Source: Acidovorax sp. 106
Lineage (GTDB): Bacteria > Pseudomonadota > Gammaproteobacteria > Burkholderiales > Burkholderiaceae_C
Length of the DNA: 64,000 nucleotides
Direction: 5' to 3'
Assembly: GCF_003663825.1 (NCBI RefSeq)
Contig: NZ_RCCC01000001.1
Span: forward strand, 3,976,501 to 4,040,500
Shown here one piece after another: positions 7,516 through 17,092 of the stretch; position 1 is the stretch's first letter; each line of letters opens with the position of its first letter. Under the pieces are notes generated by a model that worked only from the letters and a program-made list of their open reading frames with translations, searched no databases and was not told the origin of the DNA. Position numbers and translations under genes: made by a program.

Positions 7516-9008
7516 GCGACCAGCGAACTGCGCGGACCAGGCCTCCCCGTTGGCGCAGAGGACGGTACGCGGCGGACCACCCCGGCGGTGAAGAAAACGC
7601 CTGCGGCACCGCACCCTATTGCCCCTGGCACCGCCGTGCACGCGATGCCGTGGGGTATTCGCTGCGCCTGCGGCTGGTGCTGGTGTTTTTGCTGCTGGCC
7701 CTGGCCATGGCCATCACCTTCATGGGGGGCGTTCAAAAAGCCATTGCCATCGGCTGGCGCGAGGCCGCTCGCCCGTTGCTCATGGACTATGTGGACCGGC
7801 TGGTGGAAGAGGTGGGCACCCCGCCCAGTATTGAGCGCGCCCAAGCCATTGTGGGGCGCTTGCCCATCCACATGCACATCGAGGGGCCTGTGGTGAAGTG
7901 GGACTCGCACCCCGACCAGCCTCGGCCCGAATGGATGCGCTTGAAGAGCGCTCCGGACAAGCGTTGGCTGTCAGAAGCCGATGGACACAAGCTGCTGCAA
8001 CGCGTGACTGCCGACGGCCACACCATTGTGTTCGGCCTGAACGCCATGACCTGGGACCAAAAGCCCCGCATCGCCTGGTTGACGCTGACGGTGCTGCTGT
8101 TGCTGACGGCGCTGGCCTATGCCTACGTGCGCTATCTGCTGCGCCCGCTGGACGACATTCGCCGGGGCGCACAGCGCTTTGGCGCGGGTGATTTTGCGCA
8201 GCCGATTCCACTGCGCAGCACCCGCCGCCCCGATGAGCTGGGGCAACTGGCCGCCACCATCAACACCATGGGTGAAGACATTCACCAGATGCTGGAGGCC
8301 AAGCGCGCGCTGCTGCTGGCCATGAGCCATGAGCTGCGCAGCCCCCTGACCCGCGCGCGCCTGAATACCGAGTTGCTGCCCGAAGGCGCAGACACCCAGG
8401 CGCAGCGCGACGCCTTGCTGCGCGACCTGGGAGAAATGGCCCGATTGATCTCTGACCTGCTGGAAAGCGAACGCCTGGCCGGCCGCCACGCGGCGCTGCA
8501 CCGCGAGCCTACCGACCTGGCTGCACTGGCCCGTGAGGTGGTGGAGGAGCTGAGTGTGCGACACGCCGCCGCCGCCCACATCCGCGTGGTGATGAACGGC
8601 GCGGGCCTAGCTGGCAAGCCCACTGAAGGGCGCCCGCCCCAGCACCCAACCCCGTTGATGGCGCTGGACCGCTCGCGCGTGCGTCTGCTGCTGCGCAATC
8701 TGCTGGACAACAGCCTGCGCCACAGCGACCCCGCCGCGCCGCCGCCTGAGTTGCATTGCACGTTGGACGCGACGGGCGGCGTGGTGCTGCGGGTGCGCGA
8801 TTTTGGCCCCGGCGTGGCAGACGAGCACCTGGGCCGTCTGGCCGAGCCCTTCTTTCGGCCCGACACGGCGCGCCAGCGCGCCACTGGGGGCGTGGGCTTG
8901 GGCTTGTACCTGTGCCGCTTGGTGGCCCAGGCCCACGGCGGTTGGCTGCACATTGCCAATGCAAAGCCGGGCCTGGAGGTGCAGGTGGCGCTGCCACGGG
9001 TGGGGTAG
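7512..9008 (+). CDS. Membrane sensor histidine kinase, partner of the upstream regulator
   Basis: A 498-residue inner-membrane kinase. An unusually long Arg/Pro-rich N-terminus of ~50 residues precedes the first membrane segment (LVLVFLLLALAMAITFM). A periplasmic sensor of ~110 residues and a second segment (LTLTVLLLLTALAYAYV) follow. Then come HAMP (RPLDDIRRGAQRF), HisKA with His273 in AMSHELRSPLTR, and the ATPase domain with N box LLRNLLDNSLRH, RDFGPGV and GGVGLGLYLC. A start nearer YSLRLRLVLVF is possible, but the ATGA overlap with the regulator favours 7512. In CpxA-like systems the sensor is inhibited by a Spy-like protein; that would suit this locus but is not shown by sequence. Confidence 0.92.
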   Translation: MSDQRTARTRPPRWRRGRYAADHPGGEENACGTAPYCPWHRRARDAVGYSLRLRLVLVFLLLALAMAITFMGGVQKAIAIGWREAARPLLMDYVDRLVEEVGTPPSIERAQAIVGRLPIHMHIEGPVVKWDSHPDQPRPEWMRLKSAPDKRWLSEADGHKLLQRVTADGHTIVFGLNAMTWDQKPRIAWLTLTVLLLLTALAYAYVRYLLRPLDDIRRGAQRFGAGDFAQPIPLRSTRRPDELGQLAATINTMGEDIHQMLEAKRALLLAMSHELRSPLTRARLNTELLPEGADTQAQRDALLRDLGEMARLISDLLESERLAGRHAALHREPTDLAALAREVVEELSVRHAAAAHIRVVMNGAGLAGKPTEGRPPQHPTPLMALDRSRVRLLLRNLLDNSLRHSDPAAPPPELHCTLDATGGVVLRVRDFGPGVADEHLGRLAEPFFRPDTARQRATGGVGLGLYLCRLVAQAHGGWLHIANAKPGLEVQVALPRVG

Positions 9009-9278
9009 GGCGCTTGTATGTGACTCCTGGCCAGGGATGCCACTTGGTGCGCCCCTGGCATGCACCTGCACGGTGCGCCGTGTCCGGGCTGGGTGGTAGT
9101 GCCGTGCCTTCTGTGTTTCAATCAAAATACCGTCTAGCGCAATCAGGATAAGCGCTGGCAGCTATTAAAAACGTAGCTTTTTATCGTTTGTGCTCCCATG
9201 GCCGCCTGCGCTCGCTGGGTTGGCCCTGTTCTTGCTGAATGTGTTCACCCTGGATGGCAGTGCATTGTCGGTACTTAC
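9009..9278. other. Intergenic region before the hut transporter
   Basis: The stretch between the kinase and the HutC-operator candidate holds one copy of the dispersed ~57-bp repeat (listed separately). Otherwise I see no gene, only sequence leading into the hut promoter region. Confidence 0.6.
9120..9176 (+). repeat. Dispersed ~57-bp repeat, family 1, copy A
   Basis: Contains TCTAGCGCAATCAGGATAAG and then CGCTGGCAGCTATTAAAAA. The shared core is CTAGCGC, a variable loop, then AGCGCTGGCAGCTAT. Five more copies occur in this window, at 17022, 29240, 43080, 48087 and 51857. Confidence 0.85.
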
Positions 9279-9292
9279 CCTGTATAGACAGG
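9279..9292. promoter_or_regulatory. Candidate HutC operator upstream of the hut transporter
   Basis: CCTGTATAGACAGG, a 14-bp near-perfect palindrome ~90 bp before the transporter start. It differs by a single base from the perfect palindrome in front of hutH. GntR/HutC proteins bind TGTATATACA-like palindromes, and hutC is the fourth gene of this transcription unit, so autorepression relieved by urocanate is the likely logic. Confidence 0.8.
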
Positions 9293-9380
9293 TATGGCTG
9301 CAATGCCATCATGGCACCCTGGTGCTGCGGCAATGCCGGGCGGGGTAGGCGATGGACTTTTATTCAGACAGGAGCAGATG

Positions 9381-10346
9381 ATGACTCGATTGGTTGTGAA
9401 GATGGCAACGCTGGCTGCGGCCGCTGCTTGTGTCCTGGCTGCGGCCCTGCCCGCGCAGGCGCAAGACACCAAAATCGTGCTGGGCATGTCCGGCTGGACA
9501 GGCTTTGCACCGCTCACCCTGGCCGACAAGGCGGGCATCTTCAAGAAGAACGGGCTGGATGTGGAGATCAAGATGATTCCGCAGAAAGACCGTCACCTGG
9601 CCCTGGCGTCCAAGTCCATCCAGTGCGCTGCTACCACGGTCGAGACGCATGTGGCCTGGAACGCCAACGGCGTGCCCATCGTGCAGATCTTCCAGATGGA
9701 CAAGTCCTACGGCGCAGACGGCATCGCGGTGCGCGGCGACATCAAGGGCTTTGCCGACCTCAAGGGTAAGACCATTGGGGTGGATGCGCCCGGCACCGCC
9801 CCGTACTTTGGCCTGGCCTGGATGCTGAGCAAGAACGGCATGAGCCTCAAGGATGTGAAGACCACCACGCTGTCGCCCCAGGCGGCTGCGCAGGCCTTCG
9901 TGGCTGGGCAAAACGACGCCGCCATGACGTACGAGCCGTACCTCTCCACCGTGCGCGACAACCCCGCTGCCGGCAAAATTTTGGCCACCACGCTTGAATA
10001 CCCCATGGTGATGGACACCGTGGGCTGCGACCCCGCCTGGCTCAAGGCCAACGGCAAGGCTGCGCAGGCACTGGCCAACTCGTACTTCCAGGCGCTGGAC
10101 ATGATCAAGGCCGACCCGACAAAGTCCAACGAGATCATGGGCGCCGCCGTCAAGCAGACGGGCGAGCAGTTTGCCAAGTCGTCGTCGTTCCTGCGCTGGC
10201 AGGACAAGGCCGCCAACCAGAAGTTCTTTGCGGGCGAGCTGACCACGTTCATGAAGGACGCCACGGCCATCTTGCTGGAGGCCGGCATCATCCGCAAGGC
10301 GCCTGAGGATCTGGCCGTCACTTTCGACGCGAGCTTCATCAAATAA
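9381..10346 (+). CDS. ABC transporter substrate-binding protein, NMT1/TauA type, hut-linked
   Basis: A 321-residue periplasmic binding protein. The signal peptide (KMATLAAAAACVLAAALPAQ, then AQ) is followed by an NMT1/SsuA-like fold: IVLGMSGWTGFAPLTLADK, GIFKKNGLDVEIKMI, GADGIAVRGDIKGFADLKGK. These proteins feed TauBC/SsuBC-type importers for nitrogen and sulfur compounds. The permease and ATPase genes follow at once, then hutC and the hut enzymes, so histidine, urocanate or a related imidazole is the inferred substrate. AGGAG lies 6 bases before ATG 9381; an adjacent in-frame ATG at 9378 is the alternative, and the frame extends to 9294 without a better start. The HutC-operator candidate lies upstream. 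Confidence 0.85.
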   Translation: MTRLVVKMATLAAAAACVLAAALPAQAQDTKIVLGMSGWTGFAPLTLADKAGIFKKNGLDVEIKMIPQKDRHLALASKSIQCAATTVETHVAWNANGVPIVQIFQMDKSYGADGIAVRGDIKGFADLKGKTIGVDAPGTAPYFGLAWMLSKNGMSLKDVKTTTLSPQAAAQAFVAGQNDAAMTYEPYLSTVRDNPAAGKILATTLEYPMVMDTVGCDPAWLKANGKAAQALANSYFQALDMIKADPTKSNEIMGAAVKQTGEQFAKSSSFLRWQDKAANQKFFAGELTTFMKDATAILLEAGIIRKAPEDLAVTFDASFIK

Positions 10347-10367
10347 GAGCAGGAAGAAGAACGCGCC

Positions 10368-11204
10368 ATGTCTGCTGTGCAACCCCTGTCCGTGACCACG
10401 CCAAAGGCCCCCGTGCGCCGACGCTCGCTGGCCCCTCTGGAGCCCGTGAGTGCCCGTGCCCGCTGGCTGCTGGGCTTTGGTTTTTTTGTGTTGTTTGTGT
10501 TGGTGTGGGCGTTCTTCACGCTGGGCGGCTTCGTGTCGCCCACGTTCCTGGCCAGCCCCGTCACCATGGCCAAGGAAGGCTGGCTGCTGTTCAGCGAGTA
10601 CAGCTTTCACAAAGACATCGGCATGACGGTGTGGCGCGTGTTCGGCGGCTTCATCCTGGCCGCCGTCATTGCCGTGCCGCTGGGCATCGCGATGGGCGCT
10701 TACAAAGGCATTGAGGCCTTCTTCGAGCCCTTCGTCTCGTTTTGCCGCTACCTGCCAGCCTCGGCCTTCATTCCGCTGCTCATCCTGTGGGCGGGCATTG
10801 GCGAGGCACAGAAGATCCTCGTCATCTTCATCGGATCGGTCTTTCAGATCACGCTGATGGTGGCCGTGACGGTAGGCGGTGCGCGGCGCGATCTGGTCGA
10901 GGCCGCCTACACGCTGGGCGCGGGCCACCAGGGCATCGTCACCCGCGTGCTCATCCCGGGCGCCGCCCCTGAGATTGCTGAGACCCTGCGCCTGGTGCTG
11001 GGCTGGGCCTGGACCTACGTCATCGTGGCCGAGCTGATCGGGTCGTCCAGTGGCATCGGCCACATGATCACCGACAGCCAGTCGCTGCTCAACACCGGCC
11101 AGATCATCTTCGGCATCATCATCATCGGCCTCATCGGGCTGGTGTCCGACTTCGCCTTCAAGGCGCTCAACCACCGTCTGTTTGCCTGGAGTTTTGTGCG
11201 ATGA
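10368..11204 (+). CDS. ABC transporter permease, TauC/SsuC type, hut-linked
   Basis: A 278-residue inner-membrane permease. After a proline- and arginine-rich N-terminus come about six membrane segments (LLGFGFFVLFVLVWAFFTL first). The EAA coupling loop is DLVEAAYTLGAGHQGIVTRV, typical of the BPD_transp_1 fold. It sits 21 bp after the binding-protein gene and overlaps the ATPase gene by 4 bp (ATGA), so the three form one importer. Substrate specificity cannot be read from the permease; the hut context suggests histidine or a breakdown product. Confidence 0.9.
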   Translation: MSAVQPLSVTTPKAPVRRRSLAPLEPVSARARWLLGFGFFVLFVLVWAFFTLGGFVSPTFLASPVTMAKEGWLLFSEYSFHKDIGMTVWRVFGGFILAAVIAVPLGIAMGAYKGIEAFFEPFVSFCRYLPASAFIPLLILWAGIGEAQKILVIFIGSVFQITLMVAVTVGGARRDLVEAAYTLGAGHQGIVTRVLIPGAAPEIAETLRLVLGWAWTYVIVAELIGSSSGIGHMITDSQSLLNTGQIIFGIIIIGLIGLVSDFAFKALNHRLFAWSFVR

Positions 11205-11980
11205 GCCGCGTATCCATTCAAGCCGTATCGCGTGTCTTCGAAACCGCCAAGGGCCAGCGCACCCAGGCGCTGCAGCCGGTCGACTTCGAAGTGCGGGACA
11301 ACGACTTCGTCACCATCCTCGGCCCCTCGGGCTGCGGCAAGTCCACGCTGCTGCGCATCGTGGCTGGGCTGGACCACGCTACCAGCGGCCGCGTGCTGCT
11401 CGATGGCGCACCGGTTGAAGGCCCCGGGCCCGAGCGCGGCATGGTGTTCCAGAGCTACACGCTGTTCCCTTGGCTCACCATCGAGCAGAACATCCGCTTT
11501 GGCCTGCGCGAGCGCGGCATGCCCGAAGCCCAGCAGAAGGAACGCGCCGCGTACTTCATTGCCAAGGTGGGCTTGCGCGGCTTCGAACAGCACTTCCCCA
11601 AGCAGCTGTCGGGCGGCATGCAGCAGCGCACCGCCATCGCACGCGCGCTGGCCAACGACCCTAAGATCTTGCTGATGGACGAGCCCTTTGGCGCGCTGGA
11701 CAACCAGACCCGCGTGCTCATGCAAGAGCTGCTGCTGGGCATCTGGGAGGCCGAGCGCAAGACCGTGCTCTTCGTCACCCACGACATCGACGAAGCCATC
11801 TTCATGGCCAACCGTGTGGCCGTGTTCAGTGCGCGGCCTGGCCGCATCAAGACCGAAATTGCCGTGGACCTGCCTCACCCGCGCCATTACACGATCAAAA
11901 CCAGCCCTGAGTTCATGGACCTCAAGGCCCGATTGACCGAGGAGATTCGCGCAGAATCCATGGCTGCCGATTTGCACTGA
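11201..11980 (+). CDS. ABC transporter ATPase, TauB/SsuB type, hut-linked
   Basis: A 259-residue cytoplasmic ATPase. It has Walker A GPSGCGKST, Q-loop MVFQSYTLFPWLT, signature LSGGMQQR, Walker B ILLMDEPFGALD and the switch His in FVTHDIDEA. All catalytic elements are intact. It belongs to the nitrate/sulfonate/taurine subfamily and energises the adjacent permease. Its start overlaps the permease stop, and hutC begins 14 bp after its stop, so regulator and transporter are cotranscribed. Confidence 0.93.
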   Translation: MSRVSIQAVSRVFETAKGQRTQALQPVDFEVRDNDFVTILGPSGCGKSTLLRIVAGLDHATSGRVLLDGAPVEGPGPERGMVFQSYTLFPWLTIEQNIRFGLRERGMPEAQQKERAAYFIAKVGLRGFEQHFPKQLSGGMQQRTAIARALANDPKILLMDEPFGALDNQTRVLMQELLLGIWEAERKTVLFVTHDIDEAIFMANRVAVFSARPGRIKTEIAVDLPHPRHYTIKTSPEFMDLKARLTEEIRAESMAADLH

Positions 11981-11994
11981 TCCCTGACCTGCCC

Positions 11995-12876
11995 ATGCCT
12001 GCCCGTTCTCCTCGCCGCCCCGCAGTTTCTGCCAAAGCCCGTGCTACCACTGCACCTGTTGCGCGGGCCCCAGCTGCATCGCCTGCCCGTGCGCCCGCTA
12101 CCGCTCAGCGGGCGGGCAAGCCCCGGGCTGCGGCGCCTGCGCCCGCAGCCACCCAGGCCATGGCGTTGTACGAGCAGGTCAAGGATTTCATCGCCCGCAA
12201 GATCCAGGAGGGCGCCTGGCGCGCGGGGGACCGGCTGCCGTCCGAGAGCGAGCTGGTCACCCAGTTTGGCATCTCGCGCATGACGGTGAACCGCGCGCTG
12301 CGCGAGCTGGTAGAGCAGGGCCGCATCGTGCGCGTGGCCGGGGTGGGCAGCTTTGTGGCCGAAGACAAGCCCCAGTCCACGCTGCTGCAGATTGCCAACT
12401 TGGCCAGCGAAATTCGACAGCGCGGGCACGACTACCGCTGCGATGTGCTGGCGGTTGAGCGTGTGTCGGCCTCGCTCGAGGTGGCTGCGGCGCTGGATTT
12501 GCGCACGGGCGAGTCGGTGTTCCATTCGCTGTGCGTGCACCGTGAAGACGGTCTGCCCGTGCAACTGGAAGACCGCCACGTCAACCCCCGCCAGGTTCCG
12601 CAATTTGCGGTGCAAGACTTTACGCAATTGCAGCCGTCCGAATATCTAGTACGCAACGTGCCGTTTGACCAGGTTGAACATGTGGTCGATGCCGTCATGC
12701 CCACCGCAGAGCAGGCTGCGCTGCTGGAGATGCCTGCGACTGAGCCCTGCCTACTTCTCACGCGGCGCACCTGGTCGCGCGGCGTGCCCATCACCGTAGT
12801 GCGCTGCCTGCACCCGGCGTCGCGCTATCGGCTGGGCAGTCGCTTTCGGGCCGATGGGAACCCGGCGGCTGGCTGA
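11995..12876 (+). CDS. hutC: GntR-family repressor of histidine utilisation, HutC
   Basis: A 293-residue transcription factor. Residues ~1-55 are a low-complexity Ala/Pro/Arg extension not typical of the family. The GntR winged helix follows ([37 protein letters not shown], then [16 protein letters not shown]). The C-terminal UTRA domain ([34 protein letters not shown]) is the ligand-binding part; in known HutC the ligand is urocanate. The gene lies between the transporter and hutH. The two palindromes at 9279 and 12943 are its probable operators, one of them controlling its own expression. The translation start could lie downstream of the extension, but no better RBS was seen. Confidence 0.9.
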   Translation: MPARSPRRPAVSAKARATTAPVARAPAASPARAPATAQRAGKPRAAAPAPAATQAMALYEQVKDFIARKIQEGAWRAGDRLPSESELVTQFGISRMTVNRALRELVEQGRIVRVAGVGSFVAEDKPQSTLLQIANLASEIRQRGHDYRCDVLAVERVSASLEVAAALDLRTGESVFHSLCVHREDGLPVQLEDRHVNPRQVPQFAVQDFTQLQPSEYLVRNVPFDQVEHVVDAVMPTAEQAALLEMPATEPCLLLTRRTWSRGVPITVVRCLHPASRYRLGSRFRADGNPAAG

Positions 12877-12942
12877 ACCAGCACTGCTGCCACCACCAAA
12901 GGTTTCACCCCTTTTCAAATACCATTTTTTCGCTGATACTAA

Positions 12943-12956
12943 CCTGTATATACAGG
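12943..12956. promoter_or_regulatory. Candidate HutC operator overlapping the hutH leader
   Basis: CCTGTATATACAGG, a perfect 14-bp palindrome 9 bases before the preferred hutH ATG. It overlaps the region where RNA polymerase or the ribosome would load. The near-identical site at 9279 makes chance unlikely. Confidence 0.85.
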
Positions 12957-12965
12957 ATGAGACTT

Positions 12966-14528
12966 ATGACCACTTCCACACCTTTGGCCTCCCATTCCAC
13001 AAGCACCATCACTCTGGTTCCAAGTTCAGTCACCTTGGCCGAGCTGCGTCGCATCCACGCAGGCGGCGTGACCTTGCAGCTGGACGGGGGCGCCCTGGCA
13101 GGCATGCAGGCCGCCCAGGCCGTGGTGCAGCGCATCGTGGACGAAGACCAGGTGGTCTACGGCATCAACACCGGCTTTGGCAAACTGGCCAGCACCAAGA
13201 TTGCGCACGACCGTCTGGCCGAGCTGCAGCGCAATCTGGTGTTGTCGCACAGCGTGGGCACGGGCGATGCGCTGCCGGACGGCGTGGTGCGCCTCATCCT
13301 GGCCACCAAGGCGGTGAGCTTGGCGCGCGGCCACTCGGGCATTCGCCCCGCCATCGTGGATGCTCTGCTGGCCTTGGCCAATGCCAATGTGTTGCCTGTG
13401 ATTCCGGCCAAGGGCTCTGTGGGTGCCTCGGGCGACCTGGCGCCGCTGGCGCACCTGTCTTGTGTGCTGATTGGCGAAGGGCAGGCCAAGGTGAACGGCC
13501 AGGTGGTGTCGGGCGCGGAGGCCATGCGCTCTGTGGGCCTCACACCGTTTGTGCTGGGCCCCAAGGAAGGGCTGGCCTTGCTCAACGGCACGCAGGTGTC
13601 CACCGCGCTGGCACTGGCCGGCTTGTTTGGGGCCGAGAACCTGCTGGCTGCAGGCTTGGTGGCGGGTTGTCTGTCACTCGAAGCCATCAAGGGCTCGGTC
13701 AAGCCGTTCGATGCCCGCATCCACGAGGCGCGGGGCCAACTGGGCCAGATTGCCGTGGCGGCCGCTGTGCGCGGGCTGCTGGAGGGCAGCGAGATCGATC
13801 CATCGCACCCCAACTGCGGCCGTGTGCAAGACCCGTACTCCATCCGCTGCGTGCCGCAGGTGATGGGCGCGTGCCTCGATAACCTGCAGCACGCCGCACG
13901 CGTGCTGCGCATCGAGGCCAATGCCGCATCGGACAACCCGCTGGTGTTCACCGACACGGCAGAGGTCATCTCCGGTGGCAACTTCCACGCCGAGCCCGTG
14001 GCCTTTGCGGCCGACATCATCGCGCTGGCCGTGGCCGAGATCGGTGCCATCTCTGAGCGCCGCATGGCCCTGCTGCTCGATACGGGTCTGTCGGGCCTGC
14101 CAGCCTTCCTGATCCGAGACAGCGGCGTGAACTCCGGCTTCATGATCGCCCAGGTCACTGCCGCCGCACTCGCGGCCGAGAACCAATGCCTGGCCCACCC
14201 CAGCAGCGTGACCAGCCTGCCCACCTCTGCCAACCAGGAGGACCATGTCTCGATGGCTACCTACGGCGCACGCCGCCTGGCCGACATGGTGAACAACGCC
14301 GCCGTGGTGGTGGGGGTGGAGGCGATGGCCGCCGCGCAGGGTATGGAGTTTGACCGGTCGCTGAAGTCCTCGCCACTGATCGAAGCGCAATTCGCCACCA
14401 TCCGCCAGCGCGTGCCCTTCTTGGAGCAAGACCGCTACCTGGCCCCCGACATCGAAGCCATGCGCCAGTGGGCACTGCAGGCCGATTGGCCCGCGCCGCT
14501 GCGCGCCTGCCAGCCCAGCCACGCCTGA
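12966..14528 (+). CDS. hutH: Histidine ammonia-lyase
   Basis: Converts L-histidine to trans-urocanate and ammonia, the first step of histidine breakdown. About 520 residues. The Ala-Ser-Gly triad that cyclises into the MIO cofactor is residues 154-156 ([15 protein letters not shown]). Other hallmarks are [11 protein letters not shown] near the N-terminus, the [10 protein letters not shown] segment, [12 protein letters not shown] and [11 protein letters not shown]. The start at 12966 fits the usual short leader before [17 protein letters not shown] 12957 directly abuts the operator palindrome and is the alternative. hutU follows after 45 bp. Confidence 0.97.
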   Translation: MTTSTPLASHSTSTITLVPSSVTLAELRRIHAGGVTLQLDGGALAGMQAAQAVVQRIVDEDQVVYGINTGFGKLASTKIAHDRLAELQRNLVLSHSVGTGDALPDGVVRLILATKAVSLARGHSGIRPAIVDALLALANANVLPVIPAKGSVGASGDLAPLAHLSCVLIGEGQAKVNGQVVSGAEAMRSVGLTPFVLGPKEGLALLNGTQVSTALALAGLFGAENLLAAGLVAGCLSLEAIKGSVKPFDARIHEARGQLGQIAVAAAVRGLLEGSEIDPSHPNCGRVQDPYSIRCVPQVMGACLDNLQHAARVLRIEANAASDNPLVFTDTAEVISGGNFHAEPVAFAADIIALAVAEIGAISERRMALLLDTGLSGLPAFLIRDSGVNSGFMIAQVTAAALAAENQCLAHPSSVTSLPTSANQEDHVSMATYGARRLADMVNNAAVVVGVEAMAAAQGMEFDRSLKSSPLIEAQFATIRQRVPFLEQDRYLAPDIEAMRQWALQADWPAPLRACQPSHA

Positions 14529-14573
14529 TGCCCCCCGTTTCACGCCACTGAACCAAACACCCCAGGAGCCACC

Positions 14574-16316
14574 ATGAACGCCAACGACGCCATCATCGCC
14601 GCAGCCTCCAACGCCGACCCCCGTCACGACGCCAGCCGCGTGATCCGCGCGCCGCGTGGCAACCAGCTCACCTGCAAGAGCTGGCTGACCGAAGCCGCCT
14701 ACCGCATGATCCAGAACAACCTCGATCCCGAGGTGGCCGAGCGCCCGCAGGACCTGGTGGTGTACGGTGGCATTGGCCGTGCCGCGCGCAACTGGGAGTG
14801 TTATGACCAGATCCTCGCCTCGCTCAAGGACCTGAACGACGACGAAACCCTGCTCATCCAGTCCGGCAAGCCCGTGGGCGTGTTCAAGACCCACGCCAAC
14901 GCACCGCGCGTGCTGCTGGCCAACAGCAACCTGGTGCCCAAGTGGGCCAACTGGGAGCACTTCAGCGAGCTGGACCAAAAGGGCCTGTTCATGTACGGCC
15001 AGATGACGGCGGGCAGCTGGATCTACATCGGCACGCAAGGCATCGTGCAGGGCACCTACGAGACCTTTGCCGAGGCGGGCCGCAAGCACTACGGTGGCTC
15101 GCTGGAAGGCAAGTGGATACTGACCGCAGGCCTGGGCGGCATGGGCGGCGCGCAGCCGCTGGCCGCCACATTTGCGGGCGCGGTGTCGCTCAACATCGAA
15201 TGCCAGCAAAGCAGCATCGACTTTCGCCTGCGCACGCGCTACGTGGACAAGCAGGCGCGCGACATTGACCACGCGTTTGAACTGATTCAGCAGCACACCG
15301 CCGCGAAGGAGGCCGTGTCGATCGCGCTGCTGGGCAACGCCGCAGAAATCCTGCCCGAGCTGCTGCGCCGTGCCAAAGCCGGTGGCCTCAAACCCGACCT
15401 GGTCACCGACCAGACCTCGGCCCATGACCTTGTCAACGGCTACCTGCCTGCGGGCTGGACGGTGGCGCAGTGGCGCGCCGCGCAGCAGGACGTGACGCAG
15501 CACGAGGTGCTGAAGAAGGCCGCCGCCAAGTCCTGCGCCGTGCATGTGCAGGCCATGCTCGACTTCCAATCGATGGGCATCCCCACGGTGGACTACGGCA
15601 ACAACATTCGCCAGGTGGCGTTTGACGAAGGCGTGAAGGATGCGTTTGACTTCCCCGGCTTTGTGCCTGCCTACATCCGTCCGCTGTTCTGCGAAGGAAA
15701 GGGCCCGTTCCGCTGGGTGGCCCTGTCGGGCGACCCGGAAGACATCCGCAAGACCGACGCCAAGATCAAGGAGCTGTTCCCCGAGAACAAACATGTGCAC
15801 CGCTGGCTCGACATGGCGGGCGAGCGCATCGCCTTCCAGGGCCTGCCCGCACGCATCTGCTGGCTGGGCTTGGGCGAGCGCCACATCGCGGGCCTGGCCT
15901 TCAACGAGATGGTGAAGAACGGCGAACTGAAGGCCCCCATCGTGATCGGCCGAGACCACCTGGACACTGGCAGCGTTGCCAGCCCCAACCGCGAGACCGA
16001 GGCCATGAAAGACGGCACCGACGCCGTGAGCGATTGGCCGCTGCTCAACGCGCTGCTCAACACCGCAGGCGGCGCCACCTGGGTCAGCCTGCACCACGGC
16101 GGCGGCGTGGGCATGGGCTACTCGCAGCACTCGGGCATGGTCATCGTGGCCGATGGCACTGACGCAGCGGCCCAACGCCTTGCCAATGTGCTGGTCAACG
16201 ACTGCGGTAGCGGCGTGATGCGCCATGCCGACGCAGGCTACGAACTGGCGGTGGAAACGGCGAAGAAGCAGGGCCTGAAGCTGCCCATGATTCCAGGTGC
16301 CTTAGGAGCGCGCTGA
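14574..16316 (+). CDS. hutU: Urocanate hydratase
   Basis: Converts urocanate to 4-imidazolone-5-propionate using tightly bound NAD+. At 580 residues it is slightly longer than the usual ~560, through a short N-terminal extension. Family segments are clear: [42 protein letters not shown] for NAD binding, [24 protein letters not shown] with the conserved Cys, and [17 protein letters not shown]. An AGGAG precedes the ATG, and the stop overlaps the hutD start (TGATG). A huge open frame on the opposite strand is only a codon-bias shadow. Confidence 0.97.
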   Translation: MNANDAIIAAASNADPRHDASRVIRAPRGNQLTCKSWLTEAAYRMIQNNLDPEVAERPQDLVVYGGIGRAARNWECYDQILASLKDLNDDETLLIQSGKPVGVFKTHANAPRVLLANSNLVPKWANWEHFSELDQKGLFMYGQMTAGSWIYIGTQGIVQGTYETFAEAGRKHYGGSLEGKWILTAGLGGMGGAQPLAATFAGAVSLNIECQQSSIDFRLRTRYVDKQARDIDHAFELIQQHTAAKEAVSIALLGNAAEILPELLRRAKAGGLKPDLVTDQTSAHDLVNGYLPAGWTVAQWRAAQQDVTQHEVLKKAAAKSCAVHVQAMLDFQSMGIPTVDYGNNIRQVAFDEGVKDAFDFPGFVPAYIRPLFCEGKGPFRWVALSGDPEDIRKTDAKIKELFPENKHVHRWLDMAGERIAFQGLPARICWLGLGERHIAGLAFNEMVKNGELKAPIVIGRDHLDTGSVASPNRETEAMKDGTDAVSDWPLLNALLNTAGGATWVSLHHGGGVGMGYSQHSGMVIVADGTDAAAQRLANVLVNDCGSGVMRHADAGYELAVETAKKQGLKLPMIPGALGAR

Positions 16317-17023
16317 TGCCCGCCGCTGCTGTGGCGCAGGCCACGCCGCAGCCTGCGCCTGCCGAACCCGGTGCGGATGCAGCGCAGGACGGGGTCGTGC
16401 ACTGGTTTGATCTGCGCACGGTGCCTGCCACCCCGTGGAAGAACGGCGGCGGCAGCACCCGCGAGCTGGTGTGCTGGCCGCCGGGCGCGGGCACCGATGC
16501 CTTTGGCTGGCGCGTGAGCGTGGCCCGCATTGCGGCCGCTGGGCCGTTTTCGGCCTTCGCTGGGGTGGACCGGCAGATCATGCTGCTCGACGGCGATGGC
16601 GTGACGCTGCATGGCGATCAGGCTGAGCTGTGCCACACGCTGCAGCAGCGCTGGCAGCCCTGGAGCTTTGCGGGTGAGCAGCCGCTGGACAGCCGCCTGA
16701 TTGGCGGGCCATCGACCGACTTCAACCTGATGCTGCGCCGGGGCCAGTGGCAAGGCCGCATGCAGGTGTTGCACGACACGGGCACGGTGGGCGCCACAGG
16801 GGGCGGGTTGTGCATGGTGCTGCAGGGCCAGTGGGCGGTGTTGGGCGGCGACGCGGCGCGTGTGCTGCAGCCTGGCCAGGGCCTGTGGTGGCCCGAGGCC
16901 ATGGGCGCACGGGTGCTGCAGCCCTTGCAGCCGCTGTCGCCCGAAGCGGCCAACCCCCATCCGTTTGCGCCCGATGTGCGGCCCGCACTGGTGTGGGTCG
17001 ATGTGGTGCCAGTGCATTTGTAG
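16316..17023 (+). CDS. hutD: HutD family protein
   Basis: A 235-residue cupin-like HutD/Ves protein. HutD is widely linked to hut operons and is thought to tune histidine use rather than catalyse a step. Recognisable parts are TPWKNGGGSTRELVCWPPG, FGWRVSVARIAAAGPFS, AGVDRQIMLLDGDG and FNLMLRRGQW. The start overlaps the hutU stop as TGATG, so translation is coupled. The stop codon lies at the very edge of a dispersed repeat copy, which separates it from hutI. Confidence 0.9.
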   Translation: MPAAAVAQATPQPAPAEPGADAAQDGVVHWFDLRTVPATPWKNGGGSTRELVCWPPGAGTDAFGWRVSVARIAAAGPFSAFAGVDRQIMLLDGDGVTLHGDQAELCHTLQQRWQPWSFAGEQPLDSRLIGGPSTDFNLMLRRGQWQGRMQVLHDTGTVGATGGGLCMVLQGQWAVLGGDAARVLQPGQGLWWPEAMGARVLQPLQPLSPEAANPHPFAPDVRPALVWVDVVPVHL

Positions 17024-17076
17024 TCAAATTGGCCTCTAGCGCTTATCCAATAAGCGCTGGCAGCTATCAATAATGT
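17022..17076 (+). repeat. Dispersed ~57-bp repeat, family 1, copy B
   Basis: GTCAAATTGGCCTCTAGCGC, then TTATCCAATAAGCGCTGGCA and GCTATCAATAA. It fills the hutD-hutI gap, starting in the hutD stop codon and ending just before the hutI ribosome-binding site AAAGGG. The inverted halves CTAGCGCTTAT and ATAAGCGCTGG can form a hairpin between the two genes. Confidence 0.9.
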
Positions 17077-17092
17077 AGTAAAGGGCTGACGC

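Noticed and set aside
9360..11174. 604-codon open frame on the minus strand over the hut transporter
   Set aside because: Antisense to a recognisable binding protein and permease, and rich in His, Gln and Asp typical of shadow frames.
13674..16226. Very long open frame on the minus strand over hutH and hutU (850 codons)
   Set aside because: It is antisense to two clear hut genes, has low-complexity His/Gly/Val-rich sequence and no family features; it is a codon-bias shadow of GC-rich genes.
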